Source: Candidatus Daviesbacteria bacterium
Lineage (GTDB): Bacteria > Patescibacteriota > Microgenomatia > Daviesbacterales > UBA10151
DNA length: 42,565 nucleotides
Direction of reading: 5' to 3'
Assembly: GCA_016195715.1 (NCBI GenBank)
Contig: JACPZA010000006.1
Coordinates: forward strand, 1-42,565
In this document: in pieces, positions 16,826 to 26,323 of the stretch
How the letters are laid out: every line of letters starts with the position of its first letter
How positions within the stretch are numbered: the stretch's first letter is position 1
The notes under the pieces: generated by a model
Told to the model about the DNA's origin: nothing
Database searches by the model: none
Seen by the model: only the letters and a program-made list of their open reading frames with translations
Made by a program: the position numbers and the translations under genes

Positions 16826-17502
16826 TACTTTTCTCCTAATCTATATCCAAACCCTCTAATAGTCTGAATTAAACTAATTTTTTCAGGAAAAGCTTTATCA
16901 ATTTTGGCTCGCAAATAACCAATATAAACTTCCACCGTATTGGGCAAAATATCTGCATCATAGCTCCAAACATGGGAGGTAATTTGGTCTTTGGTTAAAG
17001 TTTGATTTGGATGGCGAAGTAAATATTCTAAAAGGGCAAACTCTTTGGCAGAAAGCTGAATAATTTTATCACCCCTTTTAACTAAATAGCTTAAAGTATC
17101 TAAACTTAAATCAGCAATTTTTAAAACAGAGCCAATAGTTTTTTTAGGCCTTCTAACTAAAGCTCTAACTCGAGCCATTAATTCCTCAAATGCAAAGGGT
17201 TTAGTTAGATAATCATCAGCTCCAGAATTTAACCCTTCTACTTTATCTGCAATCTGACCCTTAGCAGTTAGCATTAAAATTGGGGTATGAATTTGTTGCT
17301 CACGCAATTTTTTACAAATCTCAAATCCATCCATTCCAGGAAGTAAAACATCCAGAATTATTAAATCATAATCTTCACTAGAAGCTAAATCAAACCCTTC
17401 TAAACCAGTGAATACCAAATCAACAGCTAAGTTTTCTTGTTCCAAACCTTTTTTGATAGAACTTCCAATTTTATGTTCATCTTCAACCACTAAAATTCTC
17501 AT
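16825..17502 (-). CDS. OmpR/PhoB-family response regulator
   Basis: MRILVVEDEHKIGSSIKKGLEQE...LIILDVLLPGMDGFEICKKLR; winged-helix C terminus LSAKEFALLEYLLRHPNQTLTKDQI...TIRGFGYRLGEK; start moved to MRILVVEDE. Confidence 0.95.
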   Translation of the reverse strand: MRILVVEDEHKIGSSIKKGLEQENLAVDLVFTGLEGFDLASSEDYDLIILDVLLPGMDGFEICKKLREQQIHTPILMLTAKGQIADKVEGLNSGADDYLTKPFAFEELMARVRALVRRPKKTIGSVLKIADLSLDTLSYLVKRGDKIIQLSAKEFALLEYLLRHPNQTLTKDQITSHVWSYDADILPNTVEVYIGYLRAKIDKAFPEKISLIQTIRGFGYRLGEK

Positions 17503-17547
17503 CTGCAAATTATACAAAAATTGGCTGAGAAATTTCTGAGAGCTAAA

Positions 17548-19230
17548 TTATTTAAACAGCGAAGGTTCACTTTGAGCTGGCAAGTTTCCCTCTTCTGCTG
17601 CCAGCTCTTTACCAGCTTCTTGAAGTGGACTTTCAGCATGAGTTTTTCTTAGGGGAATTTCTTTCAAGAAAAATGAAGCTAAAAATGCTGCCCCCATTAA
17701 AATTGAAGCAATAAAAAATACTTCAGTAATTGACGTTCCAAAAGCAATTTTAGTTTTATTAACAAACTCATTAAACGCTACAATTGCTTGGGGTCTAATA
17801 TCAGCAGGCAAATTTGCTAACTGAATTTGAATCTGAGCTCTACCTGGTCCTGTTAATATAGCTTGTAACTTATTAGCATCAATTTTATTTAGGCTAAAGC
17901 TTGGGTTTGCTTTTGAGATTAATTGAACAAACGGATCCGCAGATAAATCTCCAAACTTAGCAGCTAAGCCAGTATTTAATACTCCGCCTAAAACTGCAGT
18001 ACCCACAGTTGCCCCAATACTTCTAAATAACTGGGTTGATGCAGTTGCTACTCCTAATTTAGAGTGATCAAAAGCATTTTGAACAGCTAAAGTAAAGATT
18101 GGAAATGTGGTTCCCAAACCAACTCCAGTTAGAATCATTTTTATTAAAAGTTCATTTTGAGCTGTTTGAACAGTCATTTGTGAAAGTAAGTATGTGGCAA
18201 TAGTAGCAAACCCTAAACCCAAAACTGCTAGCCATTTATATTTACCAATTCGAGAAACAATTTGTCCTGTGACAATACTAGCTCCAACTAAACCTAACAT
18301 TAAGGGTGTTAAGATTGTGCCAGAGTTAGTCGCAGAAATTCCTAAAACCAGCTGAGCAAAAAGAGGCACATATAAAATTGCTCCAAACATTCCAATTCCA
18401 GTTAAAAAAGTGATTAACATAGAAACAGAAAAAATTGGATTTTTAAATAAATCTAGAGGCAGTACTGGTTCTTTAACTTTAGTTTCAACAATTCCAAAAA
18501 TTATTAAACTAATTAAAGAAGTTAAAAATAAACCAATAATTTGTATTGAACTAAAAGCATACTGGCTTCCTCCCCAAACCAAACCCAAAAGTAGTGTTAT
18601 CAAACCAACTGTTAAAAACAACGAGCCAAAATAATCAACCGAGCGATGTTTATTATCTGGCACAATTTTGGGCATTAAAAATCCGATTACCAAAACCGCT
18701 AAAATCCCGATTGGAATATTGATAAAAAAGTTCCATCGCCAAGAAACATGATCTGTTAAAAACCCACCCAGCCCTGGACCGATTACCGAAGCCAGTCCAA
18801 AAACTCCTCCAAAAAGTCCTTGCCACCTGCCTCTTTCTGCTGGAGCAAATAAATCTCCAATTGTCGCAAAAGCATTAGCAAAGATTGCTCCTCCTCCAAG
18901 CCCTTGCAAGGCTCTAAATAAAATTAGCTGAGTCATATTTTGCGAAAATCCACTCAAAATTGAACCAATTACAAAAACTAAAATTGCCCCCAAAATAAAA
19001 TATTTGCGCCCATAAATATCGGATAATTTTCCATATATTGGTACAATTACAGTAGAGGCCAGCAAATATGCCGTAAATACCCAGCTTAAATGTTCCAAAC
19101 CATTTAACTCTCGGACAATTCTAGGCATAGCTGTAGCTACAATTGTTTGATCAAGTGCAGCTAAAAGCAATGCCAACATAACTCCAATCATGACTAAAAT
19201 TTTTTGAGATTTTGGAATATTAGCAAGCAT
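17548..19230 (-). CDS. DHA2-family (EmrB/QacA-type) MFS drug transporter
   Basis: LALLLAALDQTIVATAMPRIVRELNGLEHLSWVFTAYLLASTVIVPIYGKLSDIYGRK; about 14 TM. Confidence 0.93.
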   Translation of the reverse strand: MLANIPKSQKILVMIGVMLALLLAALDQTIVATAMPRIVRELNGLEHLSWVFTAYLLASTVIVPIYGKLSDIYGRKYFILGAILVFVIGSILSGFSQNMTQLILFRALQGLGGGAIFANAFATIGDLFAPAERGRWQGLFGGVFGLASVIGPGLGGFLTDHVSWRWNFFINIPIGILAVLVIGFLMPKIVPDNKHRSVDYFGSLFLTVGLITLLLGLVWGGSQYAFSSIQIIGLFLTSLISLIIFGIVETKVKEPVLPLDLFKNPIFSVSMLITFLTGIGMFGAILYVPLFAQLVLGISATNSGTILTPLMLGLVGASIVTGQIVSRIGKYKWLAVLGLGFATIATYLLSQMTVQTAQNELLIKMILTGVGLGTTFPIFTLAVQNAFDHSKLGVATASTQLFRSIGATVGTAVLGGVLNTGLAAKFGDLSADPFVQLISKANPSFSLNKIDANKLQAILTGPGRAQIQIQLANLPADIRPQAIVAFNEFVNKTKIAFGTSITEVFFIASILMGAAFLASFFLKEIPLRKTHAESPLQEAGKELAAEEGNLPAQSEPSLFK

Positions 19231-19234
19231 TAGA

Positions 19235-19693
19235 CTATTTTCCCTCCCAGTGACTAACTTGCGAAGAAACATCTACTTTACTCATCAAATTAACTAATTG
19301 CTTAATTTCTTGGTCCTCTAGAGTATCAAACATTGGACTCACTTTTAGAAAATAATCCTTTTTAAAATTCTTAAACTTTTCCAAAGCTGAATCGGTGATT
19401 TTTATTTTCAAAACTCGCCTATCTTTTTTGTCTTCTTCTCTTTTAATCAAACCTTTCTCTACTAAAATATCGCTAAATTGACTGATCGCTCCTGGAGTAA
19501 CGTTTAAGTTGCTTGCCAAATCTTTAACCGAAACACCGCTTTTTTGCTTGGCAATCAAAAAAAGAATATCTACTTGAGGCTTATTTAGCTTGTAACCATC
19601 AATTCGAAAGCTGTGCCAAGCCCCCATGCTTCTAAAAACACAATGAATTTTTTTTAATAGCTCTTGAAGTAGCTCTTGACGAGTTTTTTCCAT
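19235..19693 (-). CDS. MarR-family transcriptional regulator
   Basis: LNKPQVDILFLIAKQKSGVSVKDLASNLNVTPGAISQFSDILVEKGLIKREEDKKDRRVLKIKITDSA. Confidence 0.93.
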   Translation of the reverse strand: MEKTRQELLQELLKKIHCVFRSMGAWHSFRIDGYKLNKPQVDILFLIAKQKSGVSVKDLASNLNVTPGAISQFSDILVEKGLIKREEDKKDRRVLKIKITDSALEKFKNFKKDYFLKVSPMFDTLEDQEIKQLVNLMSKVDVSSQVSHWEGK

Positions 19694-19727
19694 AGTTTAG
19701 TAACTAAATAGTTTAGCAGCTAAACTA
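19693..19727. promoter_or_regulatory. Two adjacent MarR-type operators
   Basis: TAGTTTAG-TAA-CTAAATAG (19693-19711) and TAGTTTAG-CAG-CTAAACTA (19709-19727, perfect 8-bp arms), abutting the marR start codon. Confidence 0.8.
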
Positions 19728-19744
19728 ATATTTGTCAACCCTTA

Positions 19745-20344
19745 TTATGCAATTAACTCAATTTGGGGATTAAAAACCGGAATTTCTAATGAAATATTTC
19801 TTCTCATAGATTGAAATTCTGCTAAATCATCCTCTTCAATTACCAGTCCTCCCCATAAATTAGGAAGAAACGGTGATGGTTCATTATCGCCAGGGTCATA
19901 TCTGACCTCGTCTCCGTGAACTTGGGAATAATTTATTTTGATTGGTACACCGAAAACAGTTTGATCTTCTGGTTTCAAATTAAAATCTCTAGCAAACATT
20001 AATCTTAGTTGCCTATTCCAAAAATAACTACCAACAGCAAAAAGTCTGGAAAAATGACCATTTAAGCTAGCTTGAGGAATCACAATACCAACAGTAGGTT
20101 TATAGTCATGCCATGCATTATTTGGTGGCCCATAATGTTCAGCTTGTTGATATCTTTTAGAAACTGAGTGTCTGCTGGAAAGAAGCGCAAAGCAGACATG
20201 GTTGGGAGCAGTAGGATTTTTGTTTCCTGACAACATACCAATTTGGATACCATTTTCAATTAGTGACGGCAAATCTGAAAGTCTTGCCCCATGGATTAAT
20301 CCACCCGGTTGAAAAATTTCTCTTGCTAGTCTAATCTCTGACAT
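19745..20344 (-). CDS. Hypothetical protein with possible ADP-ribosyltransferase-like (PARP/DarT-type) fold
   Basis: GGLIHGARLSDLPSLIENGIQIG resembles the ART motif HGt..n.l.sIl..Gl. Confidence 0.45.
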   Translation of the reverse strand: MSEIRLAREIFQPGGLIHGARLSDLPSLIENGIQIGMLSGNKNPTAPNHVCFALLSSRHSVSKRYQQAEHYGPPNNAWHDYKPTVGIVIPQASLNGHFSRLFAVGSYFWNRQLRLMFARDFNLKPEDQTVFGVPIKINYSQVHGDEVRYDPGDNEPSPFLPNLWGGLVIEEDDLAEFQSMRRNISLEIPVFNPQIELIA

Positions 20345-20414
20345 AGATAGATAGCATATTATAGTTTATTCTGGCCTAAAATTACAAACTATAAGATAAA
20401 TAAAGAGACAGATT

Positions 20415-21158
20415 TTAAAGATTGATGATCATATCATCTTTGGCAGCAGTAGTATTTTCAAAAATTTCTTTTGCAGCTTCTTCTGCCTCATATCTTTTTT
20501 CCAAAGTTGTATAACTAGTTGGATCAAAATGAGTAAGGATCAACTTTTTAACATTGGCATCTTTAGCTAAATTTGCTGCTTCAATTGGCGTCACATGTCC
20601 CCAAGCAGTTTTCTCATGACCTATTTGAAAAGAGCATTCATGAATTAATAAATCAACATTTTGAGCTAGTTTATAACTATTTTCACAAATCCCTGTATCA
20701 CCAGAATAACTAATTGTTTTTCCTTCTAACTCAAATCTATAGCCAAAATTTCTATAAGCATGAAACATCTCAAATCTAGTAACTTTAAATCCAAAATCAT
20801 TTTCACCTTCAATAGTTTCTTTAATATTTACTTTTAATTTTAAATCTTTGACTCCAACAGTAAACGGTGCATTAAATAAAGTATTTAGTGCTTCAACTCG
20901 CTCTTTAGGAACACACAAATTTAATCCCTGAGAGAATTTAAATTTAGATAAAATATGTAGACCTGAAACATGGTCTAGATGAAAATGGCTGATAAATAAA
21001 AAAATTGGTTTGTCTTTTAAAATATACTCATCTAATTTATAAATCCCATTCCCAGCATCTAAAACAATGTAATAATCTTTTGAGTCAATTAAAATACAAG
21101 CTGTGTCGCCAGTTTTTGAACTATACCAACCATTTGTCCCCAGAAAAATTATTTTCAC
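20415..21158 (-). CDS. Metallo-beta-lactamase fold hydrolase (RNase Z-like)
   Basis: FLGTNGWYSSKTGDTACILI; FISHFHLDHVSGLHIL; ISYSGDTGICENS; LIHECSF; LILTHFDP. Confidence 0.9.
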   Translation of the reverse strand: MKIIFLGTNGWYSSKTGDTACILIDSKDYYIVLDAGNGIYKLDEYILKDKPIFLFISHFHLDHVSGLHILSKFKFSQGLNLCVPKERVEALNTLFNAPFTVGVKDLKLKVNIKETIEGENDFGFKVTRFEMFHAYRNFGYRFELEGKTISYSGDTGICENSYKLAQNVDLLIHECSFQIGHEKTAWGHVTPIEAANLAKDANVKKLILTHFDPTSYTTLEKRYEAEEAAKEIFENTTAAKDDMIINL

Positions 21159-21197
21159 AGTTAAAAGATTATACTAGCTTACTAGTTCAAACTCCAG

Positions 21198-23453
21198 CTA
21201 GACTGAAATCAAATCCTTCTCAGCTCTGTTTAACAACACAGCATTAGTAGCCACAATTATTGAAGAAGCACTCATTAATAGAGCTGAAAATTCTGGCCTT
21301 AACTCTATCCCAAATTTAGGGTATAAAACTCCAGCTGCAATTGGGATTGCTAAAAGGTTATAGATTGATGCCCAAAAAAGATTTTGCTTCATTTTAATAA
21401 CAGTAGCTTTAGACAACTTAATTGCCCTCAAGACATCTGCTGGGTCAGACTTCATTAAAACTACTTTAGCTGTTTCTATGGCCACATCAGTCCCTGCACC
21501 AATGGCAATTCCGATATCTGCTTGGGCTAGGGCTGGTGCATCATTAATTCCATCTCCTACCATAGCTACAAACTTGCCTTCACCTTGAAGCTTTTTAATA
21601 TATTCTGCTTTTTCATCTGGTAAAACTTCAGCAAAAATTCTTTTAATCCCAAGCTCTTTTCCCACCACCTCAGCTGTTTTTTGGTTATCCCCTGTGATCA
21701 TAGCTACTTCTAGCCCCAACTCTTGCATCTTCTGGATAGCTATTTTGGCATTATCTTTTACCCCATCTGCTATTGCTAAAATAGCCACATTTTTCCCATC
21801 AATACCAACAAAGGCTAAAGTTTTTGCCTGGGCCACAAATTGATCTGCTTTTTTATCAAGCTCACCGCAACGCATCACACCCTCTTTTTCCATCAATTTT
21901 CTTGTCCCAACAGCAACTTTTTCCCCATCTACAACCCCGGTAACACCTAAACCCAAAACAGCTTGAAATTTTTCAACTTTAAACTCCTTAACTCTTTTTT
22001 CCATCCCAAAGCTTATGATTGCTTTTGACAACGCATGTTCAGACCCCTTTTCTAGTGAAACAACTAAGCTTAGAATATATGTTTTAATATCCATGCCTTT
22101 TGGTTTTTTAAAACCCAACTCCGCTTCGACACCCTCAATCCCATCCATTAATAAAAAATCTGTAACTTTAGGTTTACCTTCAGTCAAAGTCCCAGTTTTA
22201 TCTAAAACTACGGCTTGGATTTTAGAAACCTGCTCTAAAGTTGGGGCATCTTTGATTAAAATATTATGTTTTGCACCCAAACTAGTCCCCACTGCCACAG
22301 CTGTAGGTGTAGCCAAACCTAGCGCATCAGGACAAGCAATAACTACTGCAGAGATAGCAAAGGTAAGAGCAAAAAGAAGAGGTTGCCCCATTATGAAAAA
22401 CCAGATAAAAAAAGTCACTAATCCTCCACCTACAGCTAAAATAACCAGATATTGAGCAAACTTATCAGCAATTTTTTGCCCAGGAGCTTTAGAATTTTGG
22501 GCAAGTTCAACCATTTTAACTATCTGAGATAAAACAGTATCCTGACCTACTTTGGTAGCTTTAAATTTAACTGAGCCTGACTCATTAATTGAGCCACCTA
22601 TCACAAAGTCTCCAGTCTTTTTCTCAATAGGAATAGATTCACCAGTTACCAAAGACTCATCAATCGAAGTTTCTCCCTCTATAATTTCTCCATCAACAGG
22701 AACTTTATCTCCGGGCTTTAGAATTAAGATATCTCCTGGTTTGATCTCTGAAGTAGAAACTAATTCTTCTCTACTATTCCTTAAGATTCTGGCTTGCGGA
22801 GGAACTAAATTGAACAAAGCCGCCAAAGCATCGGTTGTCCCTCTTCTGGATTTCATCTCCATCCAATGGCCAAATAAAACAAAGGTGATTAACATAGCAG
22901 CAGCTTCATAATATGAGTCATTGCTTCCTAAAAAAGTTAAAACAATGCTAAATCCATAAGCAGCAGTAATCCCAACTGCAATTAAAACTGCCATGTTTAA
23001 AGTTTTAGCTTGCAAAGCTTTATAAGTTGAATAAAGGAAGATCCAGCCAGCATAGAAAAAAACTGGAGTAGTTAGTAAAAAAAGCAGCCAGGCATTAGGA
23101 ATAGGGCTGGGAAGTGAAAAACCCAAAATTTTTTGGCCTAAAGATGAATAAAGAACAATAGGAATAGTAAAAACCAAAGAGAAAAAGAACTTATTCCTAA
23201 TATCCTCCTCCATCAGTTTGGCCATCTCCCTACCAGCCAAACCTCCATGCTCCATCCCCATAGCCATAGTCATTCCCATCTTGGTTTTTTCCCAAAAAGA
23301 CATTTCTGAAACAGGTTTCATCTGATGCTCAGAATGATCACGGTGAGTTTGATTATTATCCGTTTTCTCATTAAGAACTAAATCCATTCCACACTTTGGA
23401 CATCTTCCTTTAATTTCTTGTTGGATTTCTTGGTGCATTGGACAAGTGTACAT
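21198..23453 (-). CDS. P1B-type heavy-metal (Cu-like) ATPase with N-terminal heavy-metal-binding domain
   Basis: MYTCPMHQEIQQEIKGRCPKCGMDLV; VVIACPDALGLATPTAVAVG; VLDKTGTLTEGKPKVTD; GDGINDAPALAQADIGIAIG. Confidence 0.95.
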   Translation of the reverse strand: MYTCPMHQEIQQEIKGRCPKCGMDLVLNEKTDNNQTHRDHSEHQMKPVSEMSFWEKTKMGMTMAMGMEHGGLAGREMAKLMEEDIRNKFFFSLVFTIPIVLYSSLGQKILGFSLPSPIPNAWLLFLLTTPVFFYAGWIFLYSTYKALQAKTLNMAVLIAVGITAAYGFSIVLTFLGSNDSYYEAAAMLITFVLFGHWMEMKSRRGTTDALAALFNLVPPQARILRNSREELVSTSEIKPGDILILKPGDKVPVDGEIIEGETSIDESLVTGESIPIEKKTGDFVIGGSINESGSVKFKATKVGQDTVLSQIVKMVELAQNSKAPGQKIADKFAQYLVILAVGGGLVTFFIWFFIMGQPLLFALTFAISAVVIACPDALGLATPTAVAVGTSLGAKHNILIKDAPTLEQVSKIQAVVLDKTGTLTEGKPKVTDFLLMDGIEGVEAELGFKKPKGMDIKTYILSLVVSLEKGSEHALSKAIISFGMEKRVKEFKVEKFQAVLGLGVTGVVDGEKVAVGTRKLMEKEGVMRCGELDKKADQFVAQAKTLAFVGIDGKNVAILAIADGVKDNAKIAIQKMQELGLEVAMITGDNQKTAEVVGKELGIKRIFAEVLPDEKAEYIKKLQGEGKFVAMVGDGINDAPALAQADIGIAIGAGTDVAIETAKVVLMKSDPADVLRAIKLSKATVIKMKQNLFWASIYNLLAIPIAAGVLYPKFGIELRPEFSALLMSASSIIVATNAVLLNRAEKDLISV

Positions 23454-23494
23454 AAATTCATAGTACTATACTTGTCAAACTTTTGAAGAAAAAA

Positions 23495-23642
23495 CTATTT
23501 TTTATTAATTTGCTTCCAAAGCCAAACTCCAAGTAAAACTGCATCAACAAAAAGCACTATCCAGAATATTATCCCGATAAAAGCAAATCCGTTAGAATAC
23601 CCCATCATACCAGATCCCCCATATCCTCCCCATCCCATCATC
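23495..23642 (-). pseudogene. Small Gly/Met-rich membrane protein, apparently frameshifted
   Basis: Start frame MMGWGGYGGSGMMGYSNGFAF then YRDNILDSAFC*; the other frame continues IGIIFWIVLFVDAVLLGVWLWKQINKK*; frames join at an A5 run (23579-23583, plus strand). Confidence 0.6.
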
Positions 23643-23746
23643 TTTATCACCCCCCTCAAATTTAGTATATCACTTAAGATAAAAGCGCTTTTTTCAGATC
23701 CAAGTCTGCTTATTTAAGATATTTATAAGCAAAGCTTGAAAATATC

Positions 23747-24805
23747 TTATTTAAGATATTTATCAAAAAAATCTAGGGAGTGTTGAATAGCAATATTAAA
23801 TGACGGTCCAGAGATATTATGATTCTCTTCTGGATAGCTAAAAAATTCCACAGTTTTATTTAAACTTTTAAGTTTGGTAGCTAAATTTTGTGACCACTGC
23901 CAAGGAACTTCTTCATCTGCTAAACCTACCTCAAGTTGAACTGGAGCAGAAATATCTGCTAAAAAATAATTTGGATCAATTGAATGCCAAAAATCTGGAT
24001 TATCTTTTATGCTGCCATATTTTTGGATTAAATCTGCTCTAGAGCGGTTTCTTAGCGCCAGTTGTCTTTGAGATGGTACAAATGGCACCCGTCTTGTCCA
24101 ATTGTTCATCAAATCATCGTAAGTTCCAACTACCCCACCCCAAATTACAGCAGCTTTAATTGCGCAGCAAGAGCTTTTGCTCGTATCTTTTGGATCCACA
24201 ATCAAACTTCGCAAAGTTATATTTCCACCCATTGAATGTCCCCACATGCCAATTTTTTCTGGGTTTGCATCTGGATATTTTTTTAATGAAACTAAAGCAT
24301 TTAAAACATCGCTAGTATAAGCTGGCGAATAATAAGCTCCCTCAGGTGAACCTTCTGAACTGCCATTTCCTCTATAATCTGGTTTAAAAACTATATAGCC
24401 ATTCTTGGCAAAATAATCTACATAAGCAACATATCTTTCTGTTGTTTTGTAAACCTCTGGGGGAATATAACCATGATTAAAAATAATAACTGGCCATCCT
24501 TGTTCTGGTTTATCTCCTAAAGGAACTGTTAAAAGCCCATAAATTTTTAAGCCATCTGATAAATATGAGGCAATATATTGATGATAATTGCTCCCATCAG
24601 CTAAAGTTTGTTCAATTTTTAAGCTACTTCCTGGGTAGTTTTTTGTTCTCATAGCTGCAATAGTTAGCGGATTAAGTTCTGGTTTAGGGGCAGAAGTTAC
24701 AGCTTTGGTGGGATTAGTTAAATTAATAATTTGATTGTTTTTATAAATAAATATTCCTAAAACTATTATAAGAATTATAAGAAATAAAATTACTTTCCTA
24801 TTCAT
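23747..24805 (-). CDS. Secreted/anchored alpha/beta hydrolase (prolyl-oligopeptidase/acetyl-xylan-esterase-like)
   Basis: N-terminal TM; WPVIIFNHGYIPPE; VDYFAKNGYIVFKPDYRGNGSSEG; IGMWGHSMGGNITLR; EENHNI. Confidence 0.9.
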   Translation of the reverse strand: MNRKVILFLIILIIVLGIFIYKNNQIINLTNPTKAVTSAPKPELNPLTIAAMRTKNYPGSSLKIEQTLADGSNYHQYIASYLSDGLKIYGLLTVPLGDKPEQGWPVIIFNHGYIPPEVYKTTERYVAYVDYFAKNGYIVFKPDYRGNGSSEGSPEGAYYSPAYTSDVLNALVSLKKYPDANPEKIGMWGHSMGGNITLRSLIVDPKDTSKSSCCAIKAAVIWGGVVGTYDDLMNNWTRRVPFVPSQRQLALRNRSRADLIQKYGSIKDNPDFWHSIDPNYFLADISAPVQLEVGLADEEVPWQWSQNLATKLKSLNKTVEFFSYPEENHNISGPSFNIAIQHSLDFFDKYLK

Positions 24806-24853
24806 CAGGAATATTATTTTAAAGCAGATTAAAGTTTAAAAAAAGCAAGTAAA

Positions 24854-25024
24854 TTATTTTTTGCGCATCATGTCCAGAGCCAAAGCTACCACTATCAGTA
24901 CTACTCCCAACCAAAGCATATTCAATGCTGGAACAAGTGCTACCAAAACAATTCCTAAACCAAGCCCAAATAAACTATGCATCATCACATGTGGTGTAAA
25001 ACAATCTTTCATTTTTGCATTCAT
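24854..25024 (-). CDS. Small two-TM membrane protein (56 aa)
   Basis: My translation: MNAKMKDCFTPHVMMHSLFGLGLGIVLVALVPALNMLWLGVVLIVVALALDMMRKK. Confidence 0.65.
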   Translation of the reverse strand: MNAKMKDCFTPHVMMHSLFGLGLGIVLVALVPALNMLWLGVVLIVVALALDMMRKK

Positions 25025-25081
25025 TAAAATCACCCCCTTGTTTTAATTATTACACCAAGCAATCAAGTTATACAATTCCAG

Positions 25082-25957
25082 CTATTTTAATTTTCTTTTT
25101 CTAAAAATAATAAATATCACACCACCTATTAAAATGATTCCAGTTAAAGGCACAAATAAATTACTTGTTTGATTATCTTTCGGTTTAGGAGTTGGCGTAG
25201 AACTAGCTGAGGCCGTTAACAAAGTATCAAAAAAATCAGTGTTTTCTATCTCTACAAAACTATCAGCAATAAAACCATCGCTATTTTGGATTCTTAAAAC
25301 TGGAAAAAGTTGACTTAAATCTTTAGAATAAGTTCTGGTTAATGTTTTTTCACTGGATGTTTTTTGATCACCCAAATCCCAAAAATAACTGGCTATTTGA
25401 GCGGATCCTCCTGTTGAATCTGATCCATCTAAACTAAGTTGGCTATCAAATTTAACCTTAATTACATCTATCAATGGATCTTTAACTGTTTGTCCATTAA
25501 TTTTTATTTTTGATTTAGGCAATTTATAATTTTTATCAGGCAAAATATTTAACATAACAGACTGAAGAAGTTGAGGGCTACTATCTCCTGGCGCTTGAGC
25601 TAAAATAGCTAAAATAAAAGAACCCTCTTTCGAATAACTATGAACATTTTTTAGACCTTCGGCTTTTGTTCTATCCCCAAAATCCCAAAAAAATTTGGTT
25701 TTTAAAATTATTTCTTTGGGTGCAGGCAACGCATTAATATCAAATTCAAAAGTTAAATTTTGATTAACTAAATAATTTTCCGCTGCTAAATCTTGAGGTA
25801 AGTTAAAATTATTTAAAGAAGTAGTTGGGACTGGATAAAGATTTGAATAAACTCCATTAATTTTAAAATATGGTGGTTGTCCAGCTAAATGAGCTGAAAT
25901 TGCTTTGGGAGTAAAGAGCACAACAAGCAAAGTCAGCAAAATTAAAAACAGTTTCAT
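25082..25957 (-). CDS. PKD-domain cell-surface protein with C-terminal TM anchor
   Basis: FFWDFGDRTKAEGLKNVHSYSKEGSF and SYFWDLGDQKTSSEKTLTRTYSK PKD motifs; C-terminal TM then RKRKLK. Confidence 0.85.
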   Translation of the reverse strand: MKLFLILLTLLVVLFTPKAISAHLAGQPPYFKINGVYSNLYPVPTTSLNNFNLPQDLAAENYLVNQNLTFEFDINALPAPKEIILKTKFFWDFGDRTKAEGLKNVHSYSKEGSFILAILAQAPGDSSPQLLQSVMLNILPDKNYKLPKSKIKINGQTVKDPLIDVIKVKFDSQLSLDGSDSTGGSAQIASYFWDLGDQKTSSEKTLTRTYSKDLSQLFPVLRIQNSDGFIADSFVEIENTDFFDTLLTASASSTPTPKPKDNQTSNLFVPLTGIILIGGVIFIIFRKRKLK

Positions 25958-26286
25958 CAGTCAATACTGAGAAGTTCTAACTCAAATATTAAAGTAGAAT
26001 TAGCCGGAATTGATCCTATTACCTGATTACCATAAGCTAAACTAGCAGGAACCGTGAGCTTTCTTTTTCCACCAACTTTCATACCAATTACTCCCATATC
26101 CCAACCTGCTATAACTTCACCTACACCAATTCTAGTTTTAAAAGGTTTGTTACGATCATATGAGCTATCAAATTTTTTGCCATTTTCAAGCTTTCCCAAG
26201 TAGTGAATAGTAATATAATCTCCACTTCCTACTTCAACGCCATCACCAGATTTTAAATCTTCAATCTTAAGTTTCACTGCTTTCAT
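25957..26286 (-). CDS. FKBP-type peptidyl-prolyl cis-trans isomerase
   Basis: GDYITIHYLGKLENGKKFDSSYDRNKPF...VIAGWDMGVIGMKVGGKRKLTVPASLAYG...IPANSTLIFELELL. Confidence 0.95.
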   Translation of the reverse strand: MKAVKLKIEDLKSGDGVEVGSGDYITIHYLGKLENGKKFDSSYDRNKPFKTRIGVGEVIAGWDMGVIGMKVGGKRKLTVPASLAYGNQVIGSIPANSTLIFELELLSID

Positions 26287-26323
26287 TTGTGTAAGATTAA
26301 TATATTTGAATACTTAATACAAG

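Noticed and set aside
22015-22911. Plus-strand ORFs of 146 and 119 aa
   Set aside because: Both are antisense to the P1B ATPase, whose motifs fix the coding strand.
23460-23469. ATAGTACTAT palindrome upstream of the P1B ATPase as a metal-regulator operator
   Set aside because: Only 10 bp in AT-rich DNA; the nearby TTGACA has no convincing -10 at proper spacing and no CsoR/CopY-like regulator gene was seen.
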